Source: Chloroflexota bacterium
GTDB lineage: Bacteria > Chloroflexota > Anaerolineae > UBA2200 > JACIWT01
Direction: 5' to 3'
Assembly: GCA_014360825.1 (NCBI GenBank)
Contig: JACIWT010000017.1
Span: forward strand, 1-45,990
Length of the DNA stretch: 45,990 nt
The position numbers and the translations under genes were made by a program. Below the pieces are notes generated by a model that saw only the letters and a list, made by a program, of their open reading frames with translations, was not told where the DNA came from and searched no databases. This document shows positions 13,724 to 20,704 of this stretch, piece by piece. The stretch's first letter is position 1, and each line of letters begins with the position of its first letter.

Positions 13724-14626
13724 TCACCGTTCGAGTTTCGGATTGCCCTGCACTCCATTTCGCAGTTCATCCATTCTGACCCACGCATACCAGTCCCTGA
13801 TGCCCAACCGTTCGGCCCAGCGATTGATAACCACGACATCTCCTCGATAGTTGTTCTCACCGTTCCCATCCAAGATACTGAGCAACTCATTCGCTGCCTC
13901 AGACAGCCGGCTGGCATAGGGAAGCGCAAGACTTGAGTCACCAAGTATCTCCAAGACACGCCTTGCGAAGGCACAATTCATGATCGCACTTGCTTCATGG
14001 ACACACCGAGGCGTGAAGAGCCGGATCTCAGGAACCAAGACCACCTGATCCTCCTGCACCTGCCTTCGCAGTGCTTCTGCCTGTAGCGGGTGCATGCTTG
14101 GATACCCTTGAAACAGCCACTGCTCGATGCGCAGATCGACCGGGTAGTTGGTCACCTGCCGCACGATACCCGCATGCCAGATGAACAGGACTTCCTTGAC
14201 TGCCTGGGCAGGGAACAAGGGGATTCTTTCTTGCACCTCTGGCAGAAGGCGGCGATTGACCAACCTTCTTTGTCCTGCTGTGATTGAGGGAAGGAACCTC
14301 TCCGGAGCCGGAACGGACCACAGCCTCAGCAGGTGGCCGCACTCATGGGCGATCAGATAATCGAGATAGCGCTCGTATTCGGGGTTGTAGGCCAGAACGT
14401 GGTGGGCATCGTTTGCCCGGGCGACTCTCACCGCCGCCCGCGTGCTCAGTCCCGAGTCCGGTACGATCTGAAGGGACTTCCCGGTCGTCTGCGCGGTGAG
14501 CCACAGGATCTCCTGACTCTCCACGCGAAGGTGCCGGAGAAGAGACTCCGGTTGGATGGGCCAGGACGTCGGTCGAGATTCGAACTCGTGCACAGCAGCA
14601 GGGGGCAGACACGGATGTTTCCGCAA
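13724..14626 (-). CDS. HExxH-motif putative metallopeptidase, element cargo
   Basis: A 300-residue protein with HECGHLL at about residues 94-100, a zinc-binding and catalytic motif of zincin-type peptidases, preceded by YLDYLIA as in many short intracellular gluzincin-like proteins. The third zinc ligand is not obvious; HAG near 150 and later Glu/His residues are candidates. No signal peptide is seen, so it probably acts in the cytoplasm. The TTG start is supported by GAGGTG five bases upstream. It is divergent from the next two unknown genes. Family not recognised; activity unproven. Confidence 0.68.
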   Translation of the reverse strand: MRKHPCLPPAAVHEFESRPTSWPIQPESLLRHLRVESQEILWLTAQTTGKSLQIVPDSGLSTRAAVRVARANDAHHVLAYNPEYERYLDYLIAHECGHLLRLWSVPAPERFLPSITAGQRRLVNRRLLPEVQERIPLFPAQAVKEVLFIWHAGIVRQVTNYPVDLRIEQWLFQGYPSMHPLQAEALRRQVQEDQVVLVPEIRLFTPRCVHEASAIMNCAFARRVLEILGDSSLALPYASRLSEAANELLSILDGNGENNYRGDVVVINRWAERLGIRDWYAWVRMDELRNGVQGNPKLER

Positions 14627-14952
14627 AAGTCCACCTCAATAAGTCCATCCTCCCTCATGCTCAGTCAAACAGATTTCAGCACCTTTGTCAAGACAACAAA
14701 TATCCGCAACAAATGCTCTCAGCAGTGGCGGCTCTGCCGCGCGACCCTCTTAGTGGCCGTGTTCCCCCTCTTTCCTCCCCAGGCTCAGGGCCAGGGCCAG
14801 CAGAATCATGGCGAGCACCATCCCCAGTAGCAGCTGAGGCACAGGTCATCACCTCCTCCCCCATCATAACACGGTCAACGCAGGCCGATCAACGTCGGGG
14901 GAAGGTCGTGCTCATAGGAAGTGGAACACCTCTGGTCGCTCCCAATTGCCCA

Positions 14953-14982
14953 TTGACAGGGATGTACCGGATCTGCTATGCT
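14953..14982 (+). promoter_or_regulatory. Promoter for the two-gene cargo operon
   Basis: TTGACA (14953-14958), an 18-bp spacer and TATGCT (14977-14982). Initiation near 14989 leaves about 70 nt of leader before ATG 15061. This supports the late start chosen for the next gene over the one at 14713. Confidence 0.65.
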
Positions 14983-15060
14983 GACACCAGTGAGGCATGC
15001 AGCACCGTCCGAGGGCCGCACGTGAGTGGCCCCGCCACAAGCGAAGCCCGACGAAGTCGC

Positions 15061-15819
15061 ATGTCCTCTATGAAAGAGGATCAACCCATTCACGAGATGC
15101 GTGACGAACGCGGTAATTCATCGCCGGAGGGGAAGGAATATCCCTTTGGCAGAAGCATCCTCAACCGCCTGAAGAAGATGGTCAACGAGGATTGGGGGCC
15201 CTGGCCGGTCGACGAACAGGAGGACTTGGTCAAAGCCCTCTACCTGACCGAACGCGAGGTATGCATCCCAGAGCATTTGGTCGGCGAAGATCTCATGGAC
15301 GACATCGTAAACCTTTTCTATTACCCCCTTGCTGCCGTGAGAGAGGAACTAGAGCAGCGCACGGGGACAGAGCAGTTCATCCACATCTTTGTCCAGCCCT
15401 CTTACCTGGACACCTCCTTCGGCGTTATGGTGGCTGGAGAGAAGGTCCTCCTGACCGTCTCGTGTAAGGCATGGAATTTCTTCTGGGTGAATGAAGAGGA
15501 GATGGTGAGAGCGCTGGAGAGTTGGTATCGCAGCGCTGAAACCAGGCTCCAGGGCGGGGCCAGGCTCTTCGCTGATGACGCCTGGGCATTGCAGACCCTG
15601 CTGCACCAGGTGCGGGGGGAGGATATCCCGCGGTTGGAGGCAGATAACCCTTGGCGGGCCAAGGAATTGTGCCGGGCAGCGGATCTGCTCTCCCGCCTGC
15701 TGGAAGAGCCGAATGGCGACATGCATCCAGCCACAACCTGCGATAGGGGAGAGGGCCCGAGTCGGCCTGGCCACCTTTATGTCGCAGACCAACGAGGAGA
15801 GCCACACAAACACACATGA
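15061..15819 (+). CDS. Unknown cargo protein A
   Basis: About 252 residues, acidic and soluble, without a signal peptide. Helical segments (SILNRLKKMVNEDWG, DDIVNLFYYPLAAVREELEQ) precede a beta-rich centre (FIHIFVQPSYLDTSFGVMVA) and a helical C-terminal half. No known family or catalytic motif is recognised. The frame opens at 14713 but the predicted promoter lies inside that extension, so 15061 (or ATG 15070) is preferred, though no ribosome site is clear. Its stop overlaps the next start (ATGA). Confidence 0.66.
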   Translation: MSSMKEDQPIHEMRDERGNSSPEGKEYPFGRSILNRLKKMVNEDWGPWPVDEQEDLVKALYLTEREVCIPEHLVGEDLMDDIVNLFYYPLAAVREELEQRTGTEQFIHIFVQPSYLDTSFGVMVAGEKVLLTVSCKAWNFFWVNEEEMVRALESWYRSAETRLQGGARLFADDAWALQTLLHQVRGEDIPRLEADNPWRAKELCRAADLLSRLLEEPNGDMHPATTCDRGEGPSRPGHLYVADQRGEPHKHT

Positions 15820-16394
15820 AAGAGCGAGAACCCAATTTTGAAGACGAGAAGATACGGGCCTGGGTCAAACGGCCCAAGGAACACGATTTCGAGAGCCTTG
15901 ACCAGGACCCTACCATCATCAGCATTGATGGGGAGACGGAGGAGATCTACGAGAGCCGAGCGTATCACTTCCGGCCAAGCCCGGAAACGGTCTTCCTCCT
16001 CCTCGGCATGTTGGTGGAGCGAATGGGGGAGCAACTGGCGGAGATTTCTGCAGAACAGGTCGGAGATTGGGTGACGGACCTGCTCGAGAACGGCGGCATC
16101 AAGTTCCTGGCCAAGCGACGCAAAGAGGATGGCCGGATCACCTATATCCTGATAGGGATCAGCCGCACCTCACGGTGGCTCCTCGACCGCCAGGAGCTAG
16201 TCGAGGAGAGCAATTACCGCCAGGCGGTTGAGGAATTCGAGGGGCACCCTCTCACCAAGGCGCTCCTTTCTGCGCCGGCGGTGGTCACCCTCGAGGAATG
16301 GCGGCGCTACGCGGAGGAAGGCCCTTTTGCAGGAAGTATCACTGAGGGAGAAAACGGAGCCAATGTCAAAGGCAGCCCCCTGGTACTCTCGTGA
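15816..16394 (+). CDS. Unknown cargo protein B
   Basis: 192 residues, strongly acidic, starting with the ATGA overlap of the previous gene and therefore translationally coupled to it. The N-terminus is charged. A central helical region (PETVFLLLGMLVERMGEQLAEI) is followed by a beta-containing stretch (IKFLAKRRKEDGRITYILIG). No family is recognised. The pair may form a complex; only gene order supports that. A small CTGGC-AAT-GCCAG hairpin follows the stop. Confidence 0.68.
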   Translation: MKEREPNFEDEKIRAWVKRPKEHDFESLDQDPTIISIDGETEEIYESRAYHFRPSPETVFLLLGMLVERMGEQLAEISAEQVGDWVTDLLENGGIKFLAKRRKEDGRITYILIGISRTSRWLLDRQELVEESNYRQAVEEFEGHPLTKALLSAPAVVTLEEWRRYAEEGPFAGSITEGENGANVKGSPLVLS

Positions 16395-16495
16395 CTGGCA
16401 ATGCCAGATAGGCTGATCAACGCCGTGGCTCATTCAAGCCGGGCAATTGTCAGCAAGCAGCCAGCACGGCTTCCTTAACCTCAGTGCGAATTCGG

Positions 16496-16981
16496 TTAGC
16501 CTCTGGACGGAGGGAGGTGGGGATAATCTTCGTGTTGGGGGTAGTACTGACGGATGAAATCCCCGGGACGCAGGATAATGATGGGCAAACCAGCTTGCCC
16601 GACCTTCTCCGAGGCAGCCAGGATGTGCTGACGGTCGAGCGTCAGCAGGAACTCTGCCTCTCCTTCCACCGCAGCGGCCACGACGTGGACATCCTTCGGA
16701 CTAATATAGCGGCAATATTTCTCCAGAGTCTCCTTTGGTGGTATCGGAAGAAGCCCCCAATTGACTTCTACCAGCAGCCGATAGAAGCGCCGCAGACTCT
16801 CTTCTGGGAATCGCCGCAGCGCATGCAAGGCCTCGAGGAGGATGACGAAAGTGGTCTGTGCTCGAAAGCCCCCAGCCTTGCAGGCCGCAAGGAGAAGGGC
16901 AGAGCCTCCTTGTGGGGAATGGGCCGCTGCCACCAACACCGAGGCGTCAAAGAAAAGGCGAGTATGGCGGCCAATTCTCAT
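16496..16981 (-). CDS. PIN-domain toxin-like ribonuclease (VapC-like)
   Basis: About 161 residues from ATG 16981. The PIN fold is supported by FFDASVLVAAA near the N-terminus (first Asp about residue 12), an acidic residue in the following helix (FVILLEAL), ISPKDVHVVAAA and FLLTLDRQHIL near the C-terminal part of the domain. These supply the usual metal-binding acidic residues. The product should cleave RNA when released from its antitoxin. The start is 1 bp after the stop of the upstream HTH gene, as in a toxin-antitoxin operon. An upstream ATG at 17020 would overlap that gene and is not preferred. Confidence 0.83.
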   Translation of the reverse strand: MRIGRHTRLFFDASVLVAAAHSPQGGSALLLAACKAGGFRAQTTFVILLEALHALRRFPEESLRRFYRLLVEVNWGLLPIPPKETLEKYCRYISPKDVHVVAAAVEGEAEFLLTLDRQHILAASEKVGQAGLPIIILRPGDFIRQYYPQHEDYPHLPPSRG

Positions 16982-16982
16982 G

Positions 16983-17282
16983 CTATGACTTCTGCAAGGC
17001 GGACAGGAGCCGCTCGCCAATGGAGCGGGTCTCCTGGTCGATTTGGTCTTCCTTGAGCCACTCTTCTATCTGTGTCCTAGAGAAGGTGCGCAATTGGGCT
17101 TCTCCAGCCGTGGAGGTGGCCAGGAGGAAGAGTTCCACGTTCTCTTTGGGAACCCGGTACTGGCGTCCGAGTTTGCAGGCCACCAGCTTGCCCTGCCTGA
17201 TATATCGATACACTGTATCCGGGGCTAACTGCAGGTATTCCGCTACCTCTTGGGGCGTCAGGACATCCTTAGTTAATGGCAT
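16983..17282 (-). CDS. HTH (excisionase-type) antitoxin
   Basis: A 99-residue protein. The N-terminal half is an HTH_17-type domain: LTPQEVAEYLQLAPDTVYRYI, then GKLVACKLGRQYRV. The C-terminal half (FSRTQIEEWLKEDQIDQ to ALQKS) is acidic and probably wraps the toxin. ATG 17282 is chosen over 17288 because GGGAG then lies six bases upstream. It probably represses its own promoter by binding three 10-bp repeats that cover the -10 box. Confidence 0.8.
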   Translation of the reverse strand: MPLTKDVLTPQEVAEYLQLAPDTVYRYIRQGKLVACKLGRQYRVPKENVELFLLATSTAGEAQLRTFSRTQIEEWLKEDQIDQETRSIGERLLSALQKS

Positions 17283-17306
17283 GAACATCTCCCTTTCACT
17301 CTCGGA

Positions 17307-17336
17307 TTAGTCATCCTAAGTCCATTTTAGTCCACT
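17307..17336. promoter_or_regulatory. Three tandem 10-bp operator repeats at the toxin-antitoxin promoter
   Basis: TTAGTCATCC, TAAGTCCATT and TTAGTCCACT follow each other without gaps, so equivalent bases lie on one face of the helix. They cover the -10 box and the predicted start point of the operon. The antitoxin HTH is the obvious ligand (inference). Confidence 0.76.
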
Positions 17337-17352
17337 TGGGAGGATTTGTCAA
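17324..17352 (-). promoter_or_regulatory. Promoter of the toxin-antitoxin operon
   Basis: Minus strand TTGACA (17352-17347), a 17-bp spacer and TAAAAT (17329-17324). Initiation near 17317 is 35 bp before the antitoxin ATG. Confidence 0.78.
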
Positions 17353-17421
17353 GACATACGTTGATGCTCTTTGCATGTCACCATAGGGGCGCACCAAGCT
17401 CTCTCCCTGTGCGCACGAGTC

Positions 17422-18363
17422 TCACAACCCCGGCCTGGCCAATCTCGAGTACTTCTCCCTGGTCTCGTCGTTCCAGCTTCCCGGGGCCAGCCCCAGTTTC
17501 TCAAATACTCGCTCGATTCTCTCCCCAGCCTTGAGTTGTCGTACCGCAAAGGTGTCTCTCAGAACCTGGCAGCTAACCTTCTTTACAATCCCAGCCCTTT
17601 GGGCGGTGTTTCGCAATAAGTAGCTCAGATTGCGCTCGCTACACTCAAAGAGGTATTCCTGCGGGCAATACTCCGCCATGTAAGCCCTAAAAGCAGCAGG
17701 GAACTCAGGGGGAAGCCTCAGTTTCCTCTGCTTGAACGCCTTTCCTTTATGTCTGATCCAAACCTCTGGACGATACTGGTTCGAAAGATCGATGTCCTTG
17801 AGCCGAATCCCCAAAAGTTCCTCTCTCTTCACTCCTGTCTCCAAAAGGAGAAGAACTAGCAGGTACGTTCGGCTGTCCTTACTCGCCTCACCAAGGAGTC
17901 TCTCGCACTCCTCATCATACAGGACATCCGGCAGGGGAGAAGTGGCCCTTTTGTAGATCAGCCTTGATGCAGGGTCCTGCGGGATCACATTGCTTTCGAC
18001 CAGCCAGCGGAAGAAGTTCTTCAGTGCGGTCACCCGGCGGTTCAGGGATTTTGGGCTGCAGGGCTTCCCGCGGCTAGATCGCAGATATGCAAGGAAGCTT
18101 TCCAGTTCAGCGGTGCCAATGCCACCGACCTTCTTGTTCGGGCCGATGAACTTCCGCAGGAGAACTACGTCTGCGAGGAAGGCTTTGACAGTGTGCCTGG
18201 AATACGAACTGGCTGCAAGGTGAGCGTGATAGGCCTGCATGGCCGCAGAGATGGAGGAGGCACTGGAAAGCGGCCTGGACGCAATTAGGGACGGAGGATA
18301 TTCTCCCGTGCCATTCTTGACCTTGAGAAGTGGTAGTTGAAAAGCCCCGCCCTTTCCCTCCAT
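17422..18363 (-). CDS. Tyrosine-recombinase-like protein with degraded active site
   Basis: A 313-residue protein with the full two-domain layout of tyrosine recombinases: a core-binding domain about 40-125 and a catalytic-like domain about 145-310. Key residues differ. TGVK (Lys179) replaces TGVR, QVLR (Gln266) replaces HxLR, GL (Leu292) replaces LGH; Arg269 and a Tyr near 305 remain. Either it is inactive and binds DNA only, or it uses a changed active site. I recall similar degenerate recombinases as common in Chloroflexota. The ATG is only six bases after a TATAAT, suggesting leaderless translation. It may mark the right part of the element. Confidence 0.8.
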   Translation of the reverse strand: MEGKGGAFQLPLLKVKNGTGEYPPSLIASRPLSSASSISAAMQAYHAHLAASSYSRHTVKAFLADVVLLRKFIGPNKKVGGIGTAELESFLAYLRSSRGKPCSPKSLNRRVTALKNFFRWLVESNVIPQDPASRLIYKRATSPLPDVLYDEECERLLGEASKDSRTYLLVLLLLETGVKREELLGIRLKDIDLSNQYRPEVWIRHKGKAFKQRKLRLPPEFPAAFRAYMAEYCPQEYLFECSERNLSYLLRNTAQRAGIVKKVSCQVLRDTFAVRQLKAGERIERVFEKLGLAPGSWNDETREKYSRLARPGL

Positions 18364-18369
18364 GCCCCT

Positions 18370-18378
18370 ATTATATCA
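18370..18378 (-). promoter_or_regulatory. Extended -10 promoter, leaderless
   Basis: TGaTATAAT on the minus strand ends six bases before the ATG at 18363. Transcription would begin at or next to the start codon, leaving no room for a ribosome site. No clear -35 is present. Confidence 0.65.
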
Positions 18379-18847
18379 CCCCTTCCCATAGCCATGCTAC
18401 TACATCCGTCCCATGTCCTATATTTCGCCTTTCTCTTTTGTCTCGCGCCGCGCTCAGGCTTTCTAGGGGAAGGGGGAGGATAGAAACCCTGGCTATGGGA
18501 AGGCGGGTGGGGAGGTACTTTAAGAGAGGACCACCGCTCCGTACACCAACATGCTGATAGCGGGGGTCCCTCGGGTTGCAATCGTCCTTTGGCCCACAGC
18601 GGCGACGCATTCCGCAGCATATGCCAATGCTGTTTATAGACATCAGGTAGTACAAATGGGAGTTAACTGGCCCCCTTCTCGCCTTTAAGGTCAATTTTGA
18701 TCTATAGGCTTAGTGTCTGAAATGCGAATTAAGAAACGGGGGCTTTAGCATGAGAAAGGGATAATAGAACCCTTACCAAGTAGAGCTATCTCTTTCGGCT
18801 CAGCCCACGTAGCCCGAGTAGAGGACTTCTCCGCGATTTACAACCCC
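18379..18847. other. Gene-free stretch
   Basis: No frame here looks coding. GC-rich purine tracts occur near 18460-18530, and a sequence CTCAGCCCACGTAG near 18800 resembles part of the RNA candidate at 19371-19454 (TTCAGCCCACGGAG). Confidence 0.5.
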
Positions 18848-18877
18848 AGCCTGGGGAAGGCACTTGCCTGTCAGGCT
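18848..18877. repeat. Nested palindrome beside a -35 box
   Basis: AGCCTG (18848-18853) and CAGGCT (18872-18877) enclose AGGCA-CT-TGCCT (18858-18869). The outer right arm touches the -35 of the following promoter, a position typical of an operator. Confidence 0.55.
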
Positions 18878-18905
18878 TGTGGAAACACGGGGGTAGTGCT
18901 AAAAT
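18877..18905 (+). promoter_or_regulatory. Extended -10 promoter, leaderless, for the 152-residue protein
   Basis: TTGTGG (18877-18882), 17 bp, then TGcTAAAAT with -10 at 18900-18905. Six bases separate the -10 from ATG 18912, the same spacing as at 18363. Confidence 0.62.
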
Positions 18906-18911
18906 GGGCCT

Positions 18912-19370
18912 ATGCACATCGAAGTCGACCAGAGTGGGAAAATCGGGGATACCAAAGTGGCAACTGTTTTAGCTTTCTCCGACACAGAAAGTTACGCTAT
19001 CCTGATCCCGGCAGAAGTCAAACGGGCCTGTTTACATGAATTGCGCCAGAGAGGGAAATCTGGTACAACCCTTTACCTCCAGCTTTTTGCTGTTGGCCTT
19101 TTCCTGCTTTTAGCAGAGGTGGTTGGGAGAGTGTCGCTTGTCACCATTGACATCGAATATCCAGGACACAGCGCCACTACCAAGAGGTTTTTGATGAACT
19201 TATTTGGAAGGGCTGGGCTCTCGGTTGATGCAGACATGATCGAGTTTCGGCAAATTCACGGGGTCGGAAAGAAACCAGCCGCCCACGACAAGGCCTATTA
19301 CGTCTCCCGTGGTGATGCCAAACCAGACAGGGTTATCACTCTTGAAGAGTTGCTCGAGCAATTCAAATGA
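18912..19370 (+). CDS. Unknown 152-residue protein, possible RNase H-like fold
   Basis: The N-terminus IEVDQSGKIGDTKVATVLAF has an acidic residue and small residues in a beta strand, recalling the first strand of RNase H-like proteins. A second acidic strand, VSLVTIDIEYPG, and a later AAHDKAYYV could supply further residues. This fold is a guess from pattern alone. A hydrophobic helix (LYLQLFAVGLFLLLAEV) lies in the centre and probably packs inside the domain. It has its own leaderless promoter and operator-like palindrome. A leftward RNA candidate abuts its 3' end. Confidence 0.62.
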   Translation: MHIEVDQSGKIGDTKVATVLAFSDTESYAILIPAEVKRACLHELRQRGKSGTTLYLQLFAVGLFLLLAEVVGRVSLVTIDIEYPGHSATTKRFLMNLFGRAGLSVDADMIEFRQIHGVGKKPAAHDKAYYVSRGDAKPDRVITLEELLEQFK

Positions 19371-19454
19371 AAAAGATCGGGGGCTGCCTGACGGCAGGTA
19401 CACCTAGTTCAGCCCACGGAGTGGTTACCGTAAGGTCCCTAGGTCACCCGATCC
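19371..19454 (-). ncRNA. Candidate structured RNA (about 84 nt), multibranched
   Basis: A strong leftward promoter predicts initiation at G19454. From there GATCGGG (19453-19447) pairs with CCCGATC (19381-19375), closing the molecule. Inside, ACCTAG (19445-19440) pairs with CTAGGT, and CTGCC-GTCA-GGCAG forms a hairpin before the closing strand. The 3' end is TTTTT. The layout is that of a compact junction RNA with a terminator-like end. It is not recognised as a tRNA or any known family. There is no open frame. Confidence 0.62.
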
Positions 19455-19460
19455 ATAAAT

Positions 19461-19488
19461 ATTATACCACAAAAACGAAAGTTGTCAA
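19461..19488 (-). promoter_or_regulatory. Consensus promoter for the structured RNA
   Basis: Minus strand TTGACA (19488-19483), a 16-bp spacer and TATAAT (19466-19461). Both hexamers match consensus exactly. Confidence 0.78.
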
Positions 19489-20053
19489 ATTTTCGGTACT
19501 GGGACACTACATGGTACACCACACTGAACCGTGGTGTGCAGAACTTGGACAAATAGGCATACTCTGTCTGATTCCCTAATCAGCTGGAGATTTGCCCATG
19601 GACCCACAAACCATATTTTGCCCCAATTGACTGTCCGGCAAGAGAGCAGATCCTGAAGTTGAGACAAGGGTTCGGACAGGGTGCTGCACCGGGCGAATAA
19701 AGCCTCAAGCACCGTGCACGATCTGCCTGATGACACAAGCAGGCAAACTTTTTGTTTCAGTAGAATGAACAGCCCGGAGTAGAGGTTCCACCTTTTTACC
19801 CCTGTTACTGCAGGTTGCTGTATGAAGGAATCAGCAGGCAACGGTTCAGACTGGTTCACTCCTTCACCGCAGAGGTGGTCACGGATCGCTTCGCCCATCG
19901 CAGGGCTTACTGTTTGATAAGTCCGCGGGACTTCTGAAATCGATGTGCTTGCGGACATCCTCAGCACTTTGGTCTACAGTTCGGATACTGTCGCCATGTG
20001 GAACCGGAATGAATTGGGAACAAGGTCAAAAAGGACTACATAATGCAGCCAGG
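19489..20053. other. Gene-free stretch
   Basis: Open frames here lack protein-like character. AAGTCCGCGGGACTT near 19919 is on one strand a one-mismatch version of the CCTGCGGACTT repeat near the tRNA; it could be chance. Confidence 0.4.
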
Positions 20054-20179
20054 ATTTCCTACCAGAGGGTGCAGGAAGCGAGCTGCATACCCACAAAGAG
20101 CAAGTCAAATCTCCGTGGGCAGTACATCCCCCTGAACCCGGTAGCTCTCCAGCGTCAGATCAAAACCCTGCAAGATGAC
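20054..20179 (+). pseudogene. Remnant of an IS481/integrase-core transposase C-terminus
   Basis: About 42 codons read ISYQRVQEASCIPTKSKSN then LRGQYIPLNPVALQRQIKTL. This resembles the end of integrase-core (DDE) transposases of the IS481 type as I remember them (PYQRVL, then LRAQY, LNPVALQRQI). Nothing like the catalytic domain is visible upstream and the frame decays on both sides. It is therefore a short fossil of a lost insertion sequence. No terminal repeats are seen. From 20180 to 20667 I see nothing coding. Confidence 0.42.
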
Positions 20180-20667
20180 TCCGGCGTTAGGCCATGGGAG
20201 GATTCACAAATGATGCAACGTGGCACATTCAAGGATTCCCCACATCTCGAATCTAAGGTTGTCTTCCCCGGTGAAAGGTAAAGGTTGGGGCCAGTTTGCA
20301 CTACTGCGATGGTTTTTCGGCCTGCATTCGACTTCACGAGGTGACCTGTGGGTAATCACTACTGCGCATTCTGTCACCTAAACCCTAAGTGCAGCGTTTC
20401 GTAAATTCAGCACCGTTTCTTTTGGGTTTGGCTGCCACAGGGACCAATTTGATAGGCAGAACAAGGGCATCAATGATTTCCAGGCCAGGTAATTCGCAAT
20501 GATTTACGCAATACGTACCCGGTGTTCGCCAAAAGATGGCGATCAGTGGCCTGCAGCGACGGAGTGGTCGCAGTTCGGCATGGCGAACGAATCTGGGGCA
20601 AGGTGTGTGCTCGTTCGGGGTCATTGTGGGCTCTCACGTGTGGCAAGTTGCCTTCAGGCGATTCCTC

Positions 20668-20696
20668 TTGATTCCCGTCTGCCAGTGTGTTATGCT
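20668..20696 (+). promoter_or_regulatory. Promoter of the methyltransferase-like gene, near-leaderless
   Basis: TTGATT (20668-20673), 17 bp, then TGtTATGCT with -10 at 20691-20696. ATG 20705 is eight bases further, so initiation falls within two or three bases of the start codon. Confidence 0.66.
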
Positions 20697-20704
20697 CTTC
20701 TGGG

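Noticed and set aside
14713-15060. 5' extension of the unknown cargo gene
   Set aside because: The predicted promoter at 14953-14982 lies inside it and the encoded sequence is low in protein-like character.
19919-19933. AAGTCCGCGGGACTT as the right attachment site of the element
   Set aside because: On the minus strand it differs by one base from the 11-bp repeat, a level expected by chance in 46 kb, and no tRNA sequence is repeated there.
19485-19967. 160-codon leftward frame
   Set aside because: Irregular composition, many Cys and Ser runs, no ribosome site, and it overlaps a consensus promoter for an RNA.
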